NCBI GenBank assembly: GCA_012511925.1 | Contig: JAAZFD010000289.1 | Coordinates: 1 to 5,420, forward strand | Origin: Clostridiales bacterium | GTDB taxonomy: Bacteria > Bacillota > Clostridia > Christensenellales > CAG-138 | DNA length: 5,420 nt | Direction of reading: 5' to 3' | Part shown: in pieces, positions 1-5,420 of the stretch | Layout: each line of letters opens with the position of its first letter | Numbering within the stretch: position 1 is the stretch's first letter | The notes under the pieces: model-generated | Told to the model about the DNA's origin: nothing | The model's database searches: none | The model's input: the letters and a program-made list of their open reading frames with translations, nothing else | Program-made: the position numbers and the translations under genes

Positions 1-167
1 ACTAAGGGTCTGTATAATCCTAATGCGGTAAAGATTACACCAGATGTAACGAAAAGAACAAGGATTCTTGCAGAAGTTAGCTTTGTGTAGGATAATAGCA
101 GTTGACCGATAACGCACAACGCGCCGCCTACGACAAATGCCCAGAAATATTGTGTGAAATCGCTCAT
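1..167 (-). CDS. spoVAE: Stage V sporulation protein AE (SpoVAE/SpoVAEb type), 3' part missing at left edge
   Basis: This is the N-terminal 55 codons of a small membrane protein of the SpoVAC/SpoVAEb family, part of the SpoVA machinery in the spore inner membrane that handles dipicolinic acid. The start reads MSDFTQYFWAFVVGGALCVI, followed by GQLLLSYTKLTSARILVLFV and then a second hydrophobic segment ending in LGLYRPL. The VGG-LCVIGQLL and KLT-ARILVLFV stretches are typical of the family. The ATG overlaps the spoVAD stop codon (ATGA), and a strong AAAGGAG lies 6 bases upstream inside the end of spoVAD, so the two are translationally coupled. The family usually has about 115-120 residues, so roughly half is outside the window. 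SpoVAE is paralogous to SpoVAC and gives a useful internal alignment for the damaged spoVAC of this operon. Confidence 0.93.
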   Translation of the reverse strand, partial: MSDFTQYFWAFVVGGALCVIGQLLLSYTKLTSARILVLFVTSGVIFTALGLYRPL

Positions 168-1216
168 GAATTGCTCCTTTCTAAAACCACCGCATGTGCA
201 ATGGACGGAATCGTATCGCCCTGCAGGGTAGTGTCGGGGCTTAATAGAACTCCTGTTGCTATGAAAAGCATTTTGTTGATATCCCCTGCTTCCAAGCGTT
301 TAAGAAGATAACCGCAAAGTGTTACAGCACAGCAACCACCGCCACTTCCGCCACAATCAAACTTTTGCGCTTCGCAGAAAACTGTGTTTCCGCAGTCTAT
401 ATGCTTGTCCTTTAAGTCGATATTTTTATCCTTGCATAAGTCGATAAGCAATGCAGAACCAAGACTGCCTAAATCGCCAGTTACAATCAAATCGTAATCA
501 TCCACGGTTCTATTGAAATCGTTTAGGTGAGCTTCGATGGTATCTGCCGCCGCTGGTGCCATTGCCGCACCTAAATTGTTAGCATCCTTTACTCCTAAGT
601 CGATAACCTTTCCGATTGTTCCGCCTGTTATTTCGATGGATTGATAAAGCTCATCGGTGTTGGTTACGCTTGGCTTATACTCGTTTGAAACTAATATCGC
701 ACATCCCGAGCCCGTTACTGTGCGTTGAGCTGTGGGGGGTCTTTGTCCGCCTAACTCGAGAGGCGACCTATACTGCCGTTCGGCCGTAGAGAAATGGCTG
801 CATGCAGTTACACTTACGGTTGAAGCGTATTCACCATCTATCATGATGGTGCCAACTAGCATCGATTCGATCATCGTTGCACAAGCGCTATACATTCCTA
901 AGTAGGGAGCTTTTAAGGCACGAGCCCCAAAGTTGGCAGATATCAACTGGTTCAAAATATCGCCACCTACCATACAATCCAAATTTTCGGGCGCAATGTT
1001 GCACTTGTTACAAGCAAGCCGTACGGATTGTTCATACATCTTTCGTTCTGCTTTTTCCCAGCTATCCTCGCCCCATGTATCGTCCTCTAAAATAAAATCA
1101 AAATGCTTGCCTATGGGTCCATTACCCTCTAAGTCGCCAACGATAGCCGCAGAAGCTAATATTTTAGGCTTTGATGGGAACACAACCGATTGCTTCCCCT
1201 GTCTATTAGAATTCAT
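164..1216 (-). CDS. spoVAD: Stage V sporulation protein AD (DPA-binding thiolase-fold protein)
   Basis: A 350-residue SpoVAD, close to the usual ~340. In Bacillus, SpoVAD binds dipicolinic acid directly and is needed for its uptake into the forespore and release in germination. It has a thiolase/ketoacyl-synthase-like fold but is not known to be an enzyme. Family landmarks are visible: GDILNQLISANFGARAL (residues 85-101), the nucleophile-like Cys in YSACATMIES (Cys112), AERQYRSPLELGGQRPPTAQ (145-164) with the GQRPPTAQ signature, TGSGCAIL (168-175), VTGDLGSLG (245-253) and a Gly/Cys-rich GGSGGGCCAV (289-298). Thirteen cysteines in 350 residues is rather many. The ATG is preceded by AAGGGGGT with a short spacer, 9 bases after the spoVAC stop. 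The gene ends in TGA overlapping the spoVAE start, which argues that TGA is a genuine stop in this organism. Product call is secure from family knowledge. Confidence 0.96.
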   Translation of the reverse strand: MNSNRQGKQSVVFPSKPKILASAAIVGDLEGNGPIGKHFDFILEDDTWGEDSWEKAERKMYEQSVRLACNKCNIAPENLDCMVGGDILNQLISANFGARALKAPYLGMYSACATMIESMLVGTIMIDGEYASTVSVTACSHFSTAERQYRSPLELGGQRPPTAQRTVTGSGCAILVSNEYKPSVTNTDELYQSIEITGGTIGKVIDLGVKDANNLGAAMAPAAADTIEAHLNDFNRTVDDYDLIVTGDLGSLGSALLIDLCKDKNIDLKDKHIDCGNTVFCEAQKFDCGGSGGGCCAVTLCGYLLKRLEAGDINKMLFIATGVLLSPDTTLQGDTIPSIAHAVVLERSNS

Positions 1217-1225
1217 ACTACCCCC

Positions 1226-1684
1226 TTAAAGACCAAAAATAAAATAGATTAGTCCGACCACAACAGATGCGCTTATGCCGTAAACAAGCACAGGTCCTGC
1301 GAGTGCAAATAGCTTTGCGCTTACACCCAACACATAGCCCTCACGCTTATGCTCCATAGCAGATGCTACGATAGCGTTTGCAAAGCCTGTGATTGGGATT
1401 ATCGAGCCTGCGCCTACAAACTTGACCAGCTTGTCGTAAACTCCTATTCATGTGAACAATGCACCTCAGAATAGCATCACAATAGAAGTAAAGCCCGCGT
1501 TTTGTGCTGTGGTGAATGAAAAGAGAAATCTGCCTATATCCGAAACAAGCTGACCCAAACAGCATATTAGTCCGCCTACGATAAATGCCTTAATGCATTG
1601 AGATAGCACCTTGCTTTTAGGTGCCTTTTGGCTTACTTTATCAAGATATGCCTGTTGCTCGGGCGTTGGCTTTTCTTTTTTCAT
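1226..1684 (-). pseudogene. spoVAC: Stage V sporulation protein AC interrupted by two in-frame TGA codons
   Basis: SpoVAC is a polytopic membrane component of the DPA channel; the B. subtilis protein has mechanosensitive channel activity. Read through, this frame gives 152 codons, a normal SpoVAC length. The N-terminal part (72 residues) is MKKEKPTPEQQAYLDKVSQK followed by a segment with KAFIVGGLICCLGQ. It stops at TGA 1466-1468, and after GALFT a second TGA (1448-1450) occurs in the same frame. It then continues perfectly family-like with IGVYDKLVKFVGAG, PITGFANAI, EHKREGYVLGV, KLFALAGPVLVYG and a TAA stop at 1226-1228. There is no frameshift. Single-base reversion of each TGA (TTA Leu; GGA Gly) restores the expected FLGALFTGIGVYD. 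The start has AAAGGTGAG upstream and directly abuts the stop of the preceding small gene. The lesion may be a real double nonsense mutation, a sequence error, or recoding; I cannot decide from one sequence. If real, the product is a 72-residue fragment. Confidence 0.85.
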
Positions 1685-1825
1685 CTACTCACCTTTTCTC
1701 TCTGAATAGTCGGTTATGTTCTTTCTGTTGCCTTTTCGGCGAGTTTCACGCTCGCCTGCATTGTTGTTGCCTGCCGTACCTAAATGGTCGGAAATGGGAA
1801 TCACAGGTTGTTTATCGTCTTTCAT
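1685..1825 (-). CDS. Small hydrophilic protein in the spoVA operon, function unknown
   Basis: A 46-residue frame starting MKDDKQPVIPISDHLGTAGN and ending ITDYSERKGE. It has no membrane segment or cysteine and is rich in Asn, Arg, Lys and Gly, so it is probably a soluble or disordered protein. Support for a real gene is contextual. It has a strong GGAGGG ribosome binding site 8 bases before the ATG. Its start overlaps the stop of the upstream gene (ATGA), and its TAG stop is immediately followed by the spoVAC ATG, so it fills exactly the space between two operon genes. I do not recognise the family. It sits where spoVAB or sigF might be found in other sporeformers, but it resembles neither in length or composition. 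It may be a small forespore protein expressed with SpoVA. Confidence 0.75.
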   Translation of the reverse strand: MKDDKQPVIPISDHLGTAGNNNAGERETRRKGNRKNITDYSERKGE

Positions 1826-1974
1826 AGCACATTCCCTCCGAAAATGCTTATAAATCTTGCTCCGCTTTGCGGTTCAAAGCTCCTGTTCATTTGCCAAAGC
1901 ATTAAGCATAGAACGGAAAGCGCAACCACGATTCCTATCAGCAATGTGATTTTAATAAAATTAACCTTATGCAT
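1822..1974 (-). CDS. Small single-pass membrane protein, first gene of the spoVA operon, function unknown
   Basis: A 50-residue frame: MHKVNFIKI, then one hydrophobic segment of about 20 residues (TLLIGIVVALSVLCLMLWQM, 10-29), then a short polar tail ending ISIFGGNVL. The positive residues at the N-terminus predict an N-in, C-out single-pass protein. If made in the forespore, the tail would face the space between the forespore membranes; this is inference. It has the best ribosome binding site of the window (AAAGGAGGT, 5-base spacer), and its TGA stop overlaps the next ATG. It is therefore very likely the first gene of the transcript that carries spoVAC, spoVAD and spoVAE. I do not recognise a family. 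A lipoprotein is unlikely because no lipobox follows a signal-like segment. Confidence 0.78.
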   Translation of the reverse strand: MHKVNFIKITLLIGIVVALSVLCLMLWQMNRSFEPQSGARFISIFGGNVL

Positions 1975-1978
1975 ATTT

Positions 1979-1987
1979 ACCTCCTTT
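1979..1987 (-). promoter_or_regulatory. Perfect Shine-Dalgarno for the first spoVA-operon gene
   Basis: On the minus strand the sequence AAAGGAGGT is fully complementary to the conserved 3' end of Firmicute 16S rRNA and lies 5 bases before the ATG at 1974. It is the strongest ribosome binding site in the window and is a main reason to accept the otherwise anonymous 50-residue reading frame. Confidence 0.8.
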
Positions 1988-2000
1988 ACCTACCAATAAC

Positions 2001-2029
2001 TTCATAGGTTTATATACTTATAGTTTGAA
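2001..2029 (-). promoter_or_regulatory. Weak candidate promoter for the spoVA operon
   Basis: On the minus strand, TTCAAA (2029-2024) and TATGAA (2006-2001) are separated by 17 bases, each matching 4 of 6 vegetative consensus positions. The operon must be transcribed from this 114-base divergent gap because the neighbour is on the other strand. A forespore (sigma F/G) promoter would be expected for spoVA genes. I searched for G-H-A-T-R plus C-A-T-N-N-T-A with 17-18 spacing and for a sigma F pattern, and found no convincing match, so the true promoter may differ. Confidence 0.22.
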
Positions 2030-2053
2030 CAAATTTGCGTTTTTTATTACTAT
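2025..2053 (+). promoter_or_regulatory. Candidate vegetative (sigma A-type) promoter for the DUF5685/J-domain genes
   Basis: TTGAAC (2025-2030) and TACTAT (2048-2053) are separated by exactly 17 bases, with an AT-rich spacer and surroundings. Each hexamer matches 4 of 6 consensus positions. A start site near 2060 would give a leader of roughly 30 bases before the ATG at 2089. Its -35 element overlaps that of the opposing candidate on the minus strand. Confidence 0.5.
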
Positions 2054-2088
2054 TTGAAAAACACGAGCGTTAGTGGTAAAATTTTTCT

Positions 2089-2991
2089 ATGTTTGGATAT
2101 ATTTTGCCCTACAAACCATATCTGCGTATGTGCGACTATGCTTTATACAAAGCGTATTACTGCGGCTTGTGCAAGGCTTTACAAAGTAGCTTTGGCTTAC
2201 ATTCACAGTATTTGCTTAATTACGATTGCACATTCATGGCGATTTTTTTATCTGCATTGCAGGAGACTGATACTCCACCATGCGAACCTGGAAGTTGCTT
2301 GTATGTTCTATTCAAGAAAATTCCCATGGCGAAAAAAAATAATGTTATGGAATACTGCGCCGCTGTAAACGTGTTGCTTGCCTACTACAAGTTTTACGAT
2401 GATTGGAATGACGAAAAAAAGGTTCTATCTGGAATTTCGTATGGCTTGTATAAAAGCGCCGCAAAGAAAGCCGCAAGGATGTATCCCGAAACGAATAATG
2501 CCATAAAAAACGGCTTAGCCGAGTTAGAAAAACTTGAAAAAGAAAAATGTGAAAGTGTAGATATAGTCGCAAATTCCTTTGGAGAGCTTATGAAGAATTG
2601 TGTATGCTCAAATAAGGCAATACTACCTAATGATTTGAAGCTGTGCGAAGCAATAAGCTATAATATTGGTAAGTGGATTTACTTGTTGGATGCTGAAATA
2701 GATAGAGAGCAGGACATTAAAAAGGGCAATTATAATCCCTTTATAGTATGTAATATTGATAGTAAGCACGCTAAAATTCTGATGGATATTGCACTAAGCG
2801 AAGCCATACTTGCGTATGATTTATTGCAGCTTCATTCGAACAGCGAGATATTAGATAATATTTTTTATGAAGGCTTATATAAGATGATGGATAGACACTT
2901 AGGTGAGTGCAGCTGCAAGAAGAAAAAGCGACTTGACTTGAAAAAGCAATCACCCTTATTAGCAAATAAAATGAACGAGGAGATAAAATGA
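2089..2991 (+). CDS. DUF5685-like protein with two acidic, prenyl-synthase-like motifs
   Basis: A 300-residue protein that I recognise as DUF5685-like from its opening [20 protein letters not shown] and the following YYCGLCKAL (Cys25, Cys28), and from [11 protein letters not shown] (254-264) near the end. The family is uncharacterised. Visible landmarks are [16 protein letters not shown] (94-109, Asp104/105/108) and [20 protein letters not shown] (198-217, Asp201/205/209). These two acidic clusters about 95 residues apart, the second followed by G-x-Y-x-P, recall the metal-binding motifs of squalene/phytoene-synthase-like class I folds. That resemblance is inference and no activity should be assumed. 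Further cysteines occur at 65, 70, 90, 154, 171, 173, 186, 221, 274 and 276, suggesting metal or redox chemistry. No transmembrane segment or signal peptide is clear. The ATG at 2089 is chosen because the family begins MFGY; its ribosome binding site (GTGGT) is weak. The stop overlaps the next start (ATGA), implying coupled synthesis with the J-domain protein. Confidence 0.82.
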   Translation: MFGYILPYKPYLRMCDYALYKAYYCGLCKALQSSFGLHSQYLLNYDCTFMAIFLSALQETDTPPCEPGSCLYVLFKKIPMAKKNNVMEYCAAVNVLLAYYKFYDDWNDEKKVLSGISYGLYKSAAKKAARMYPETNNAIKNGLAELEKLEKEKCESVDIVANSFGELMKNCVCSNKAILPNDLKLCEAISYNIGKWIYLLDAEIDREQDIKKGNYNPFIVCNIDSKHAKILMDIALSEAILAYDLLQLHSNSEILDNIFYEGLYKMMDRHLGECSCKKKKRLDLKKQSPLLANKMNEEIK

Positions 2992-3614
2992 ACCCGTATA
3001 TAGTATTAGGAGTTAGCCCAAATGCTTCTCAAGATGAGATTCGAAAAGCATATTTAGAGCTTGTGAAAAAGTATCACCCTGATAGATACCAAGGAAGCCC
3101 CTATCAAAACGAGGCAAACGAAAGGCTGAAGGAAATAAATGTTGCCTACGACCTATTAACCAAAAAGCAACAGAACAGCACTAACGAATCGCATAACAAT
3201 AGCTATTCGGGCGCGTATGCCGATGAGTTTTCACGAGTTGCCGAAATGATTCAAAGAAACGATTTGTTTATGGCTAAGCAAGCCCTAGATGTAATCGGCT
3301 TGCACAACGCAATGTGGCATTATCTATACGGCGTTGTCAGCTATAAGATGAATATGCACGATGCAGCCTCTAAGCATTTTGAAACGGCATACAGAATGGA
3401 GCCAAACAATTTCGAGTACAAAAACGCTTACGAAACGGTGGCGAACCCTCGAACCTACACTTATAACAATAGTAGTAATGGTGGTGGAAGGCGATACGGA
3501 AGCTCGCAACAGGAAGACAATAAGGGCTGCTCTACCTGCGATTGTTGCTCTGCGATAATTTGCGCCGATTGCTGTTGCGAAGCCATGGGCGGCGACCTAA
3601 TTCCATGCTGTTAA
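2988..3614 (+). CDS. J-domain (DnaJ-like) protein with TPR-like repeat and cysteine-rich C-terminus
   Basis: A 208-residue type-III J-protein. Residues 1-60 form a J-domain ([20 protein letters not shown], helix II, HPD at 30-32, and the [11 protein letters not shown] helix III), which normally stimulates DnaK ATPase activity. It lacks the zinc-finger and substrate domains of true DnaJ. After a polar linker, residues about 78-150 are helical with one clear TPR-like unit ([19 protein letters not shown], 110-128, then [10 protein letters not shown]), suggesting protein binding. An Asn/Gly/Ser-rich linker (about 155-180) leads to a tail with 10 cysteines in the last 28 residues (Cys181, 184, 186, 187, 192, 195-197, 207, 208), including [16 protein letters not shown]. 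Such tails recur in clostridial J-proteins; metal binding or membrane contact is plausible but unproven. The gene overlaps the upstream gene by 4 bases and precedes a membrane-protein gene, so it may recruit DnaK to those partners. Confidence 0.9.
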   Translation: MNPYIVLGVSPNASQDEIRKAYLELVKKYHPDRYQGSPYQNEANERLKEINVAYDLLTKKQQNSTNESHNNSYSGAYADEFSRVAEMIQRNDLFMAKQALDVIGLHNAMWHYLYGVVSYKMNMHDAASKHFETAYRMEPNNFEYKNAYETVANPRTYTYNNSSNGGGRRYGSSQQEDNKGCSTCDCCSAIICADCCCEAMGGDLIPCC

Positions 3615-3624
3615 GGGGTAAAAT

Positions 3625-4152
3625 ATGAAGTTAAGCATTGCCACAAAAATGTCGCTGTCGTCTATGGTAGTTGCATTAAGCGTTGTTTTGCTTTATGCGG
3701 CAGGTATGATTCCCTATATACGACTTGTATTATTACTTACTGCGTCGGTTTCAATATATGCACTGCTTTGTGAAGAGGAGTTTTTGTTCGCATTCTTAGC
3801 ATACTTGGCAACAGGACTTTTATCGGCATTGTTAGTTCCGGATAAAATGTTTGCGGTTCTCTATGTTGGACTTTTTGGGCACTATGCAATTTTCAAGGTG
3901 TTTATCGATGGCAAAGTAAAAGACAAAATAATTGGGCATTGCATCAAACTCTTATATTGCAATGTGTTCTTAGCCTTGGGAATATTTTTGGGTATAAAGC
4001 TGTTTGGCTTTACCATACCTCAAATAAAAATACCTCAATGGCTAATAATTGTTGCCGTAGAAGCATTGCTTGTGGCATTTGATTTGCTACAAGGCTTTGC
4101 TTTTCGTTTTTACGAGTATAGAATAAGAAGCGTGTTGCTACCTCGCAGATAG
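3625..4152 (+). CDS. Conserved polytopic membrane protein, function unknown
   Basis: A 175-residue, strongly hydrophobic protein with about five or six membrane segments: roughly 10-28, 32-48, 53-71, 75-92, 106-128 and 138-160. Charged loops lie at DGKVKDK (95-101), and a basic C-terminus ends in RIRSVLLPRR. The N-terminus (KLSIATKMSLSSMVVALSVV, residues 2-21) and the VPDK and FGHYAIFK motifs resemble uncharacterised clostridial membrane proteins I know only as hypothetical. The size and segment count would also suit an S-component of an ECF transporter, but I see no ligand-specific motif. AAGGGGT, overlapping the stop of the J-domain gene, lies 5 bases before the ATG, so it is almost certainly co-transcribed with the two genes upstream. 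It may be the membrane partner of the J-domain protein; this is inference from order and spacing. Confidence 0.8.
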   Translation: MKLSIATKMSLSSMVVALSVVLLYAAGMIPYIRLVLLLTASVSIYALLCEEEFLFAFLAYLATGLLSALLVPDKMFAVLYVGLFGHYAIFKVFIDGKVKDKIIGHCIKLLYCNVFLALGIFLGIKLFGFTIPQIKIPQWLIIVAVEALLVAFDLLQGFAFRFYEYRIRSVLLPRR

Positions 4153-4170
4153 AGCGGAATATACTATGGC

Positions 4171-4199
4171 TTGCAATAGTTTCAGTTTTGGTGTAAGAT
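4171..4199 (+). promoter_or_regulatory. Candidate sigma A-type promoter for smpB
   Basis: TTGCAA (4171-4176) and TAAGAT (4194-4199) are separated by 17 bases in the 90-base gap before smpB. Each matches 4 of 6 consensus positions. It would give a leader of about 37 bases. A second pair, TAGACA (4199-4204) and TATTGT (4222-4227), also has 17-base spacing, but transcription would begin inside the ribosome binding site, so it is less plausible. No terminator hairpin separates the preceding gene, so read-through is also possible. Confidence 0.4.
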
Positions 4200-4242
4200 A
4201 GACAAGTATATTTATACGAATTATTGTAGGGATAGAGGGCAA

Positions 4243-4707
4243 ATGCCTAAGCAGGTTGGAATAAAGCAATTAGCGCAAAACAGAAAGGCGCGACACGAAT
4301 ATTTTATTGAGGATACCTATGAGTGCGGAATAGTGCTTGTGGGGTGCGAGGTAAAAAGCATTCGTGAGGGTAAGGTGAATATAAAGGATGCTTATGTAAA
4401 GGTTAAGAACGAAGAAGCCTTTGTAATTGGCATGCATATAAGCCCATACGAAAAAGGCAACATATTCAACCAAGACCCCTTTCGTGAACGAAAACTGCTT
4501 TTACACAAGCATCAGATAAGAAAGCTAAAGGGCTTAGCACAAACTGACGGTTATAGCTTGGTTCCGCTTTCGATGTATCTTTCCAATGGGCGTGTAAAGA
4601 TGGAGATAGCAGTAGCAAAGGGCAAAAAACTTTATGATAAACGGCATGATATTGCACAAAAGGATGCTTCCAGAGAGATGGAGCGAAGAATGAAAGAGCG
4701 ATACTAA
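4243..4707 (+). CDS. smpB: SsrA-binding protein SmpB
   Basis: A 154-residue SmpB, the normal length. SmpB binds the tRNA-like part of tmRNA (SsrA) and brings it to stalled ribosomes for trans-translation and tagging of incomplete proteins. The sequence shows all family landmarks: [20 protein letters not shown] at the N-terminus, [18 protein letters not shown] (34-51), [20 protein letters not shown] (65-84, with the NI-N-DP-R-RKLLLHK signature), [20 protein letters not shown] (106-125) and [15 protein letters not shown] followed by the basic tail expected to fold as a helix in the mRNA channel. The start is preceded by AGAGGG (3-base spacer) and TAGGG (11-base spacer). The ssrA gene often lies close to smpB but is not visible in this window. 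The product call is secure. Confidence 0.98.
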   Translation: MPKQVGIKQLAQNRKARHEYFIEDTYECGIVLVGCEVKSIREGKVNIKDAYVKVKNEEAFVIGMHISPYEKGNIFNQDPFRERKLLLHKHQIRKLKGLAQTDGYSLVPLSMYLSNGRVKMEIAVAKGKKLYDKRHDIAQKDASREMERRMKERY

Positions 4708-4725
4708 GTAGTAGGAGTGATTTTT

Positions 4726-5420
4726 ATGAGCGAAGCAAAAAGACTATGTATGGGCTGTATGGAGCATATAGAAAACGAAGTATGCCCAATATGCGGCTTA
4801 ACCTGTGGCGCATACGAGAATAAAAACCCCAACATGGCTGTAGGCTCTACACATAAAGAGCGATATATTGTTGGTTGTGAGGTTTCCTTTGACGAGCTTG
4901 GCACTAAGTACATTGCATACGATACAAAAAAAGATAAAAAAGTTCTGATTAAATGTGCTATTGACAGTAAAAGGTCAAGGCATTTCTATAAAGTATTGCT
5001 TAACAAGGTAAAGTTACAAGAAGCCGCAGAGGCACATACAAACAGGGTAAAAAATGTACCCGACTATATTCCAAACACCGATTCATTCATGATAGGTGAT
5101 GAGTTCTATTGGGTTGAGAGCTATCATAACGGCGTTACGTTGAAACAGTATATCGAGGAGAGAGGAAGCCTGCCCTACATGGCTGCAATGCACATATTTT
5201 TACGCACTGCACGCTCTTTGGTAAAGCTACATGATGATGAAGTAATTTACGGCAGCTTATCGCCTCAAAGCATTATTTTAACCTCTGATTCCGATTCATT
5301 ATTAAAGGACGCAGATTATTTGCTAATGAATCATGCTGACGACCCCAAGCACCTATTAGATAAAAACTTCTTACCGGCAGAGTATTTCGATGAGGAATCA
5401 AGCATTACAAAGTCATCAGA
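4726..5420 (+). CDS. Zinc-ribbon protein with degenerate Ser/Thr kinase-like domain (probable pseudokinase), 3' end missing
   Basis: An open frame of 231 codons running off the right edge, 18 bases after smpB, with a good GGAGTGA ribosome binding site. Residues 8-23 form a zinc-ribbon-like CMGC...CPIC (Cys8, 11, 20, 23), typical of the N-terminus of a group of clostridial Ser/Thr kinases. A kinase-like N-lobe follows: RYIVGCEVSFDELGTKYIAY (46-65) stands where a Gly-rich loop should be, and KKVLIK keeps the VAIK-type lysine (Lys76). The hinge and alpha-helix regions are recognisable (YWVESYHNGVTLKQYIEERG, 128-147; ARSLVKLHDDEV). The catalytic loop, normally HRDxxPxN, reads YGSLSPQS (175-182), losing His, Arg, the catalytic Asp and the metal-binding Asn. 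A DFG motif is not clear (DAD, 195-197). I infer an inactive, ligand- or protein-binding kinase fold. The C-terminal part, possibly a membrane or sensor domain, is unseen. Confidence 0.83.
   Translation, partial: MSEAKRLCMGCMEHIENEVCPICGLTCGAYENKNPNMAVGSTHKERYIVGCEVSFDELGTKYIAYDTKKDKKVLIKCAIDSKRSRHFYKVLLNKVKLQEAAEAHTNRVKNVPDYIPNTDSFMIGDEFYWVESYHNGVTLKQYIEERGSLPYMAAMHIFLRTARSLVKLHDDEVIYGSLSPQSIILTSDSDSLLKDADYLLMNHADDPKHLLDKNFLPAEYFDEESSITKSS

Noticed and set aside
877..1229. Plus-strand frames of 72 and 98 codons opposite spoVAD
   Set aside because: They lie antisense to well-conserved SpoVAD coding sequence, lack good ribosome binding sites and show no domain-like composition.
164..1468. Alternative genetic code with TGA as Trp or Gly
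   Set aside because: TGA ends spoVAD, the 50-residue gene and the DUF5685 gene at natural lengths in ATGA overlaps, and Trp is encoded by TGG throughout. The two spoVAC TGAs are not at Trp sites. Gly would fit the second site well and the first passably, but no other gene here supports it.
1347..1565. 72-codon minus-strand frame overlapping the spoVAC interruption, considered as a frameshifted continuation
   Set aside because: Its translation has no SpoVAC-like or other recognisable features. The true continuation is in the original frame, so the lesion is nonsense, not frameshift.
2054..2368. 104-codon plus-strand frame overlapping the start of the DUF5685 gene
   Set aside because: It is in another frame of a clear family protein, lacks a good ribosome binding site and looks like an out-of-frame translation.
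4153..4242. Possible terminator between the membrane-protein gene and smpB
   Set aside because: The only dyad (ACTAT...ATAGT, about 4163-4180) is a 5-base AT stem without a following T-run.
4704..4913. 69-codon minus-strand frame after smpB
   Set aside because: It is antisense to the zinc-ribbon/kinase-like gene, whose frame, ribosome binding site and recognisable motifs are much stronger.

Overview
The window looks like chromosomal DNA of an endospore-forming Firmicute, most likely an uncultured member of the class Clostridia. The evidence is a spoVA cluster lacking spoVAA/spoVAB, strong AGGAGG-type ribosome binding sites, ATGA start/stop overlaps, moderately AT-rich DNA, and a DUF5685-type protein next to a J-domain protein with a cysteine-rich tail, a pairing I associate with clostridial genomes from memory. 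No RNA gene, CRISPR array, insertion sequence, prophage or clear rho-independent terminator was found. No gene-free gap exceeds about 115 bases.

Left part (1-1974, minus strand): a five-gene sporulation operon. In transcription order it holds a 50-residue one-pass membrane protein, a 46-residue hydrophilic protein, spoVAC, spoVAD and the start of spoVAE, which runs off the left edge. All are overlapping or tightly spaced. SpoVA proteins move dipicolinic acid (DPA) into the forespore and release it at germination. The oddest feature of the window is here: the spoVAC frame is intact over 152 codons except for two TGA codons six codons apart, at positions where the family and its paralogue SpoVAE have small or aliphatic residues.

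Middle (1975-2088): a divergent intergenic region with a good vegetative-type promoter for the right-hand genes and a weaker candidate for the spoVA side. The two candidates overlap at their -35 elements.

Right part (2089-5420, plus strand): a DUF5685-like protein with two acidic motifs reminiscent of class I prenyl-synthase folds is translationally coupled to a J-domain/TPR/cysteine-tail protein and followed by a polytopic membrane protein. After 90 bases with a candidate promoter comes smpB (trans-translation), then a zinc-ribbon protein with a kinase-like domain that has lost its HRD motif. It is probably a pseudokinase and is cut by the right edge.

Two items deserve attention. One is the doubly interrupted spoVAC. 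The other is the coupled DUF5685/J-domain/membrane-protein module, whose role I do not know.
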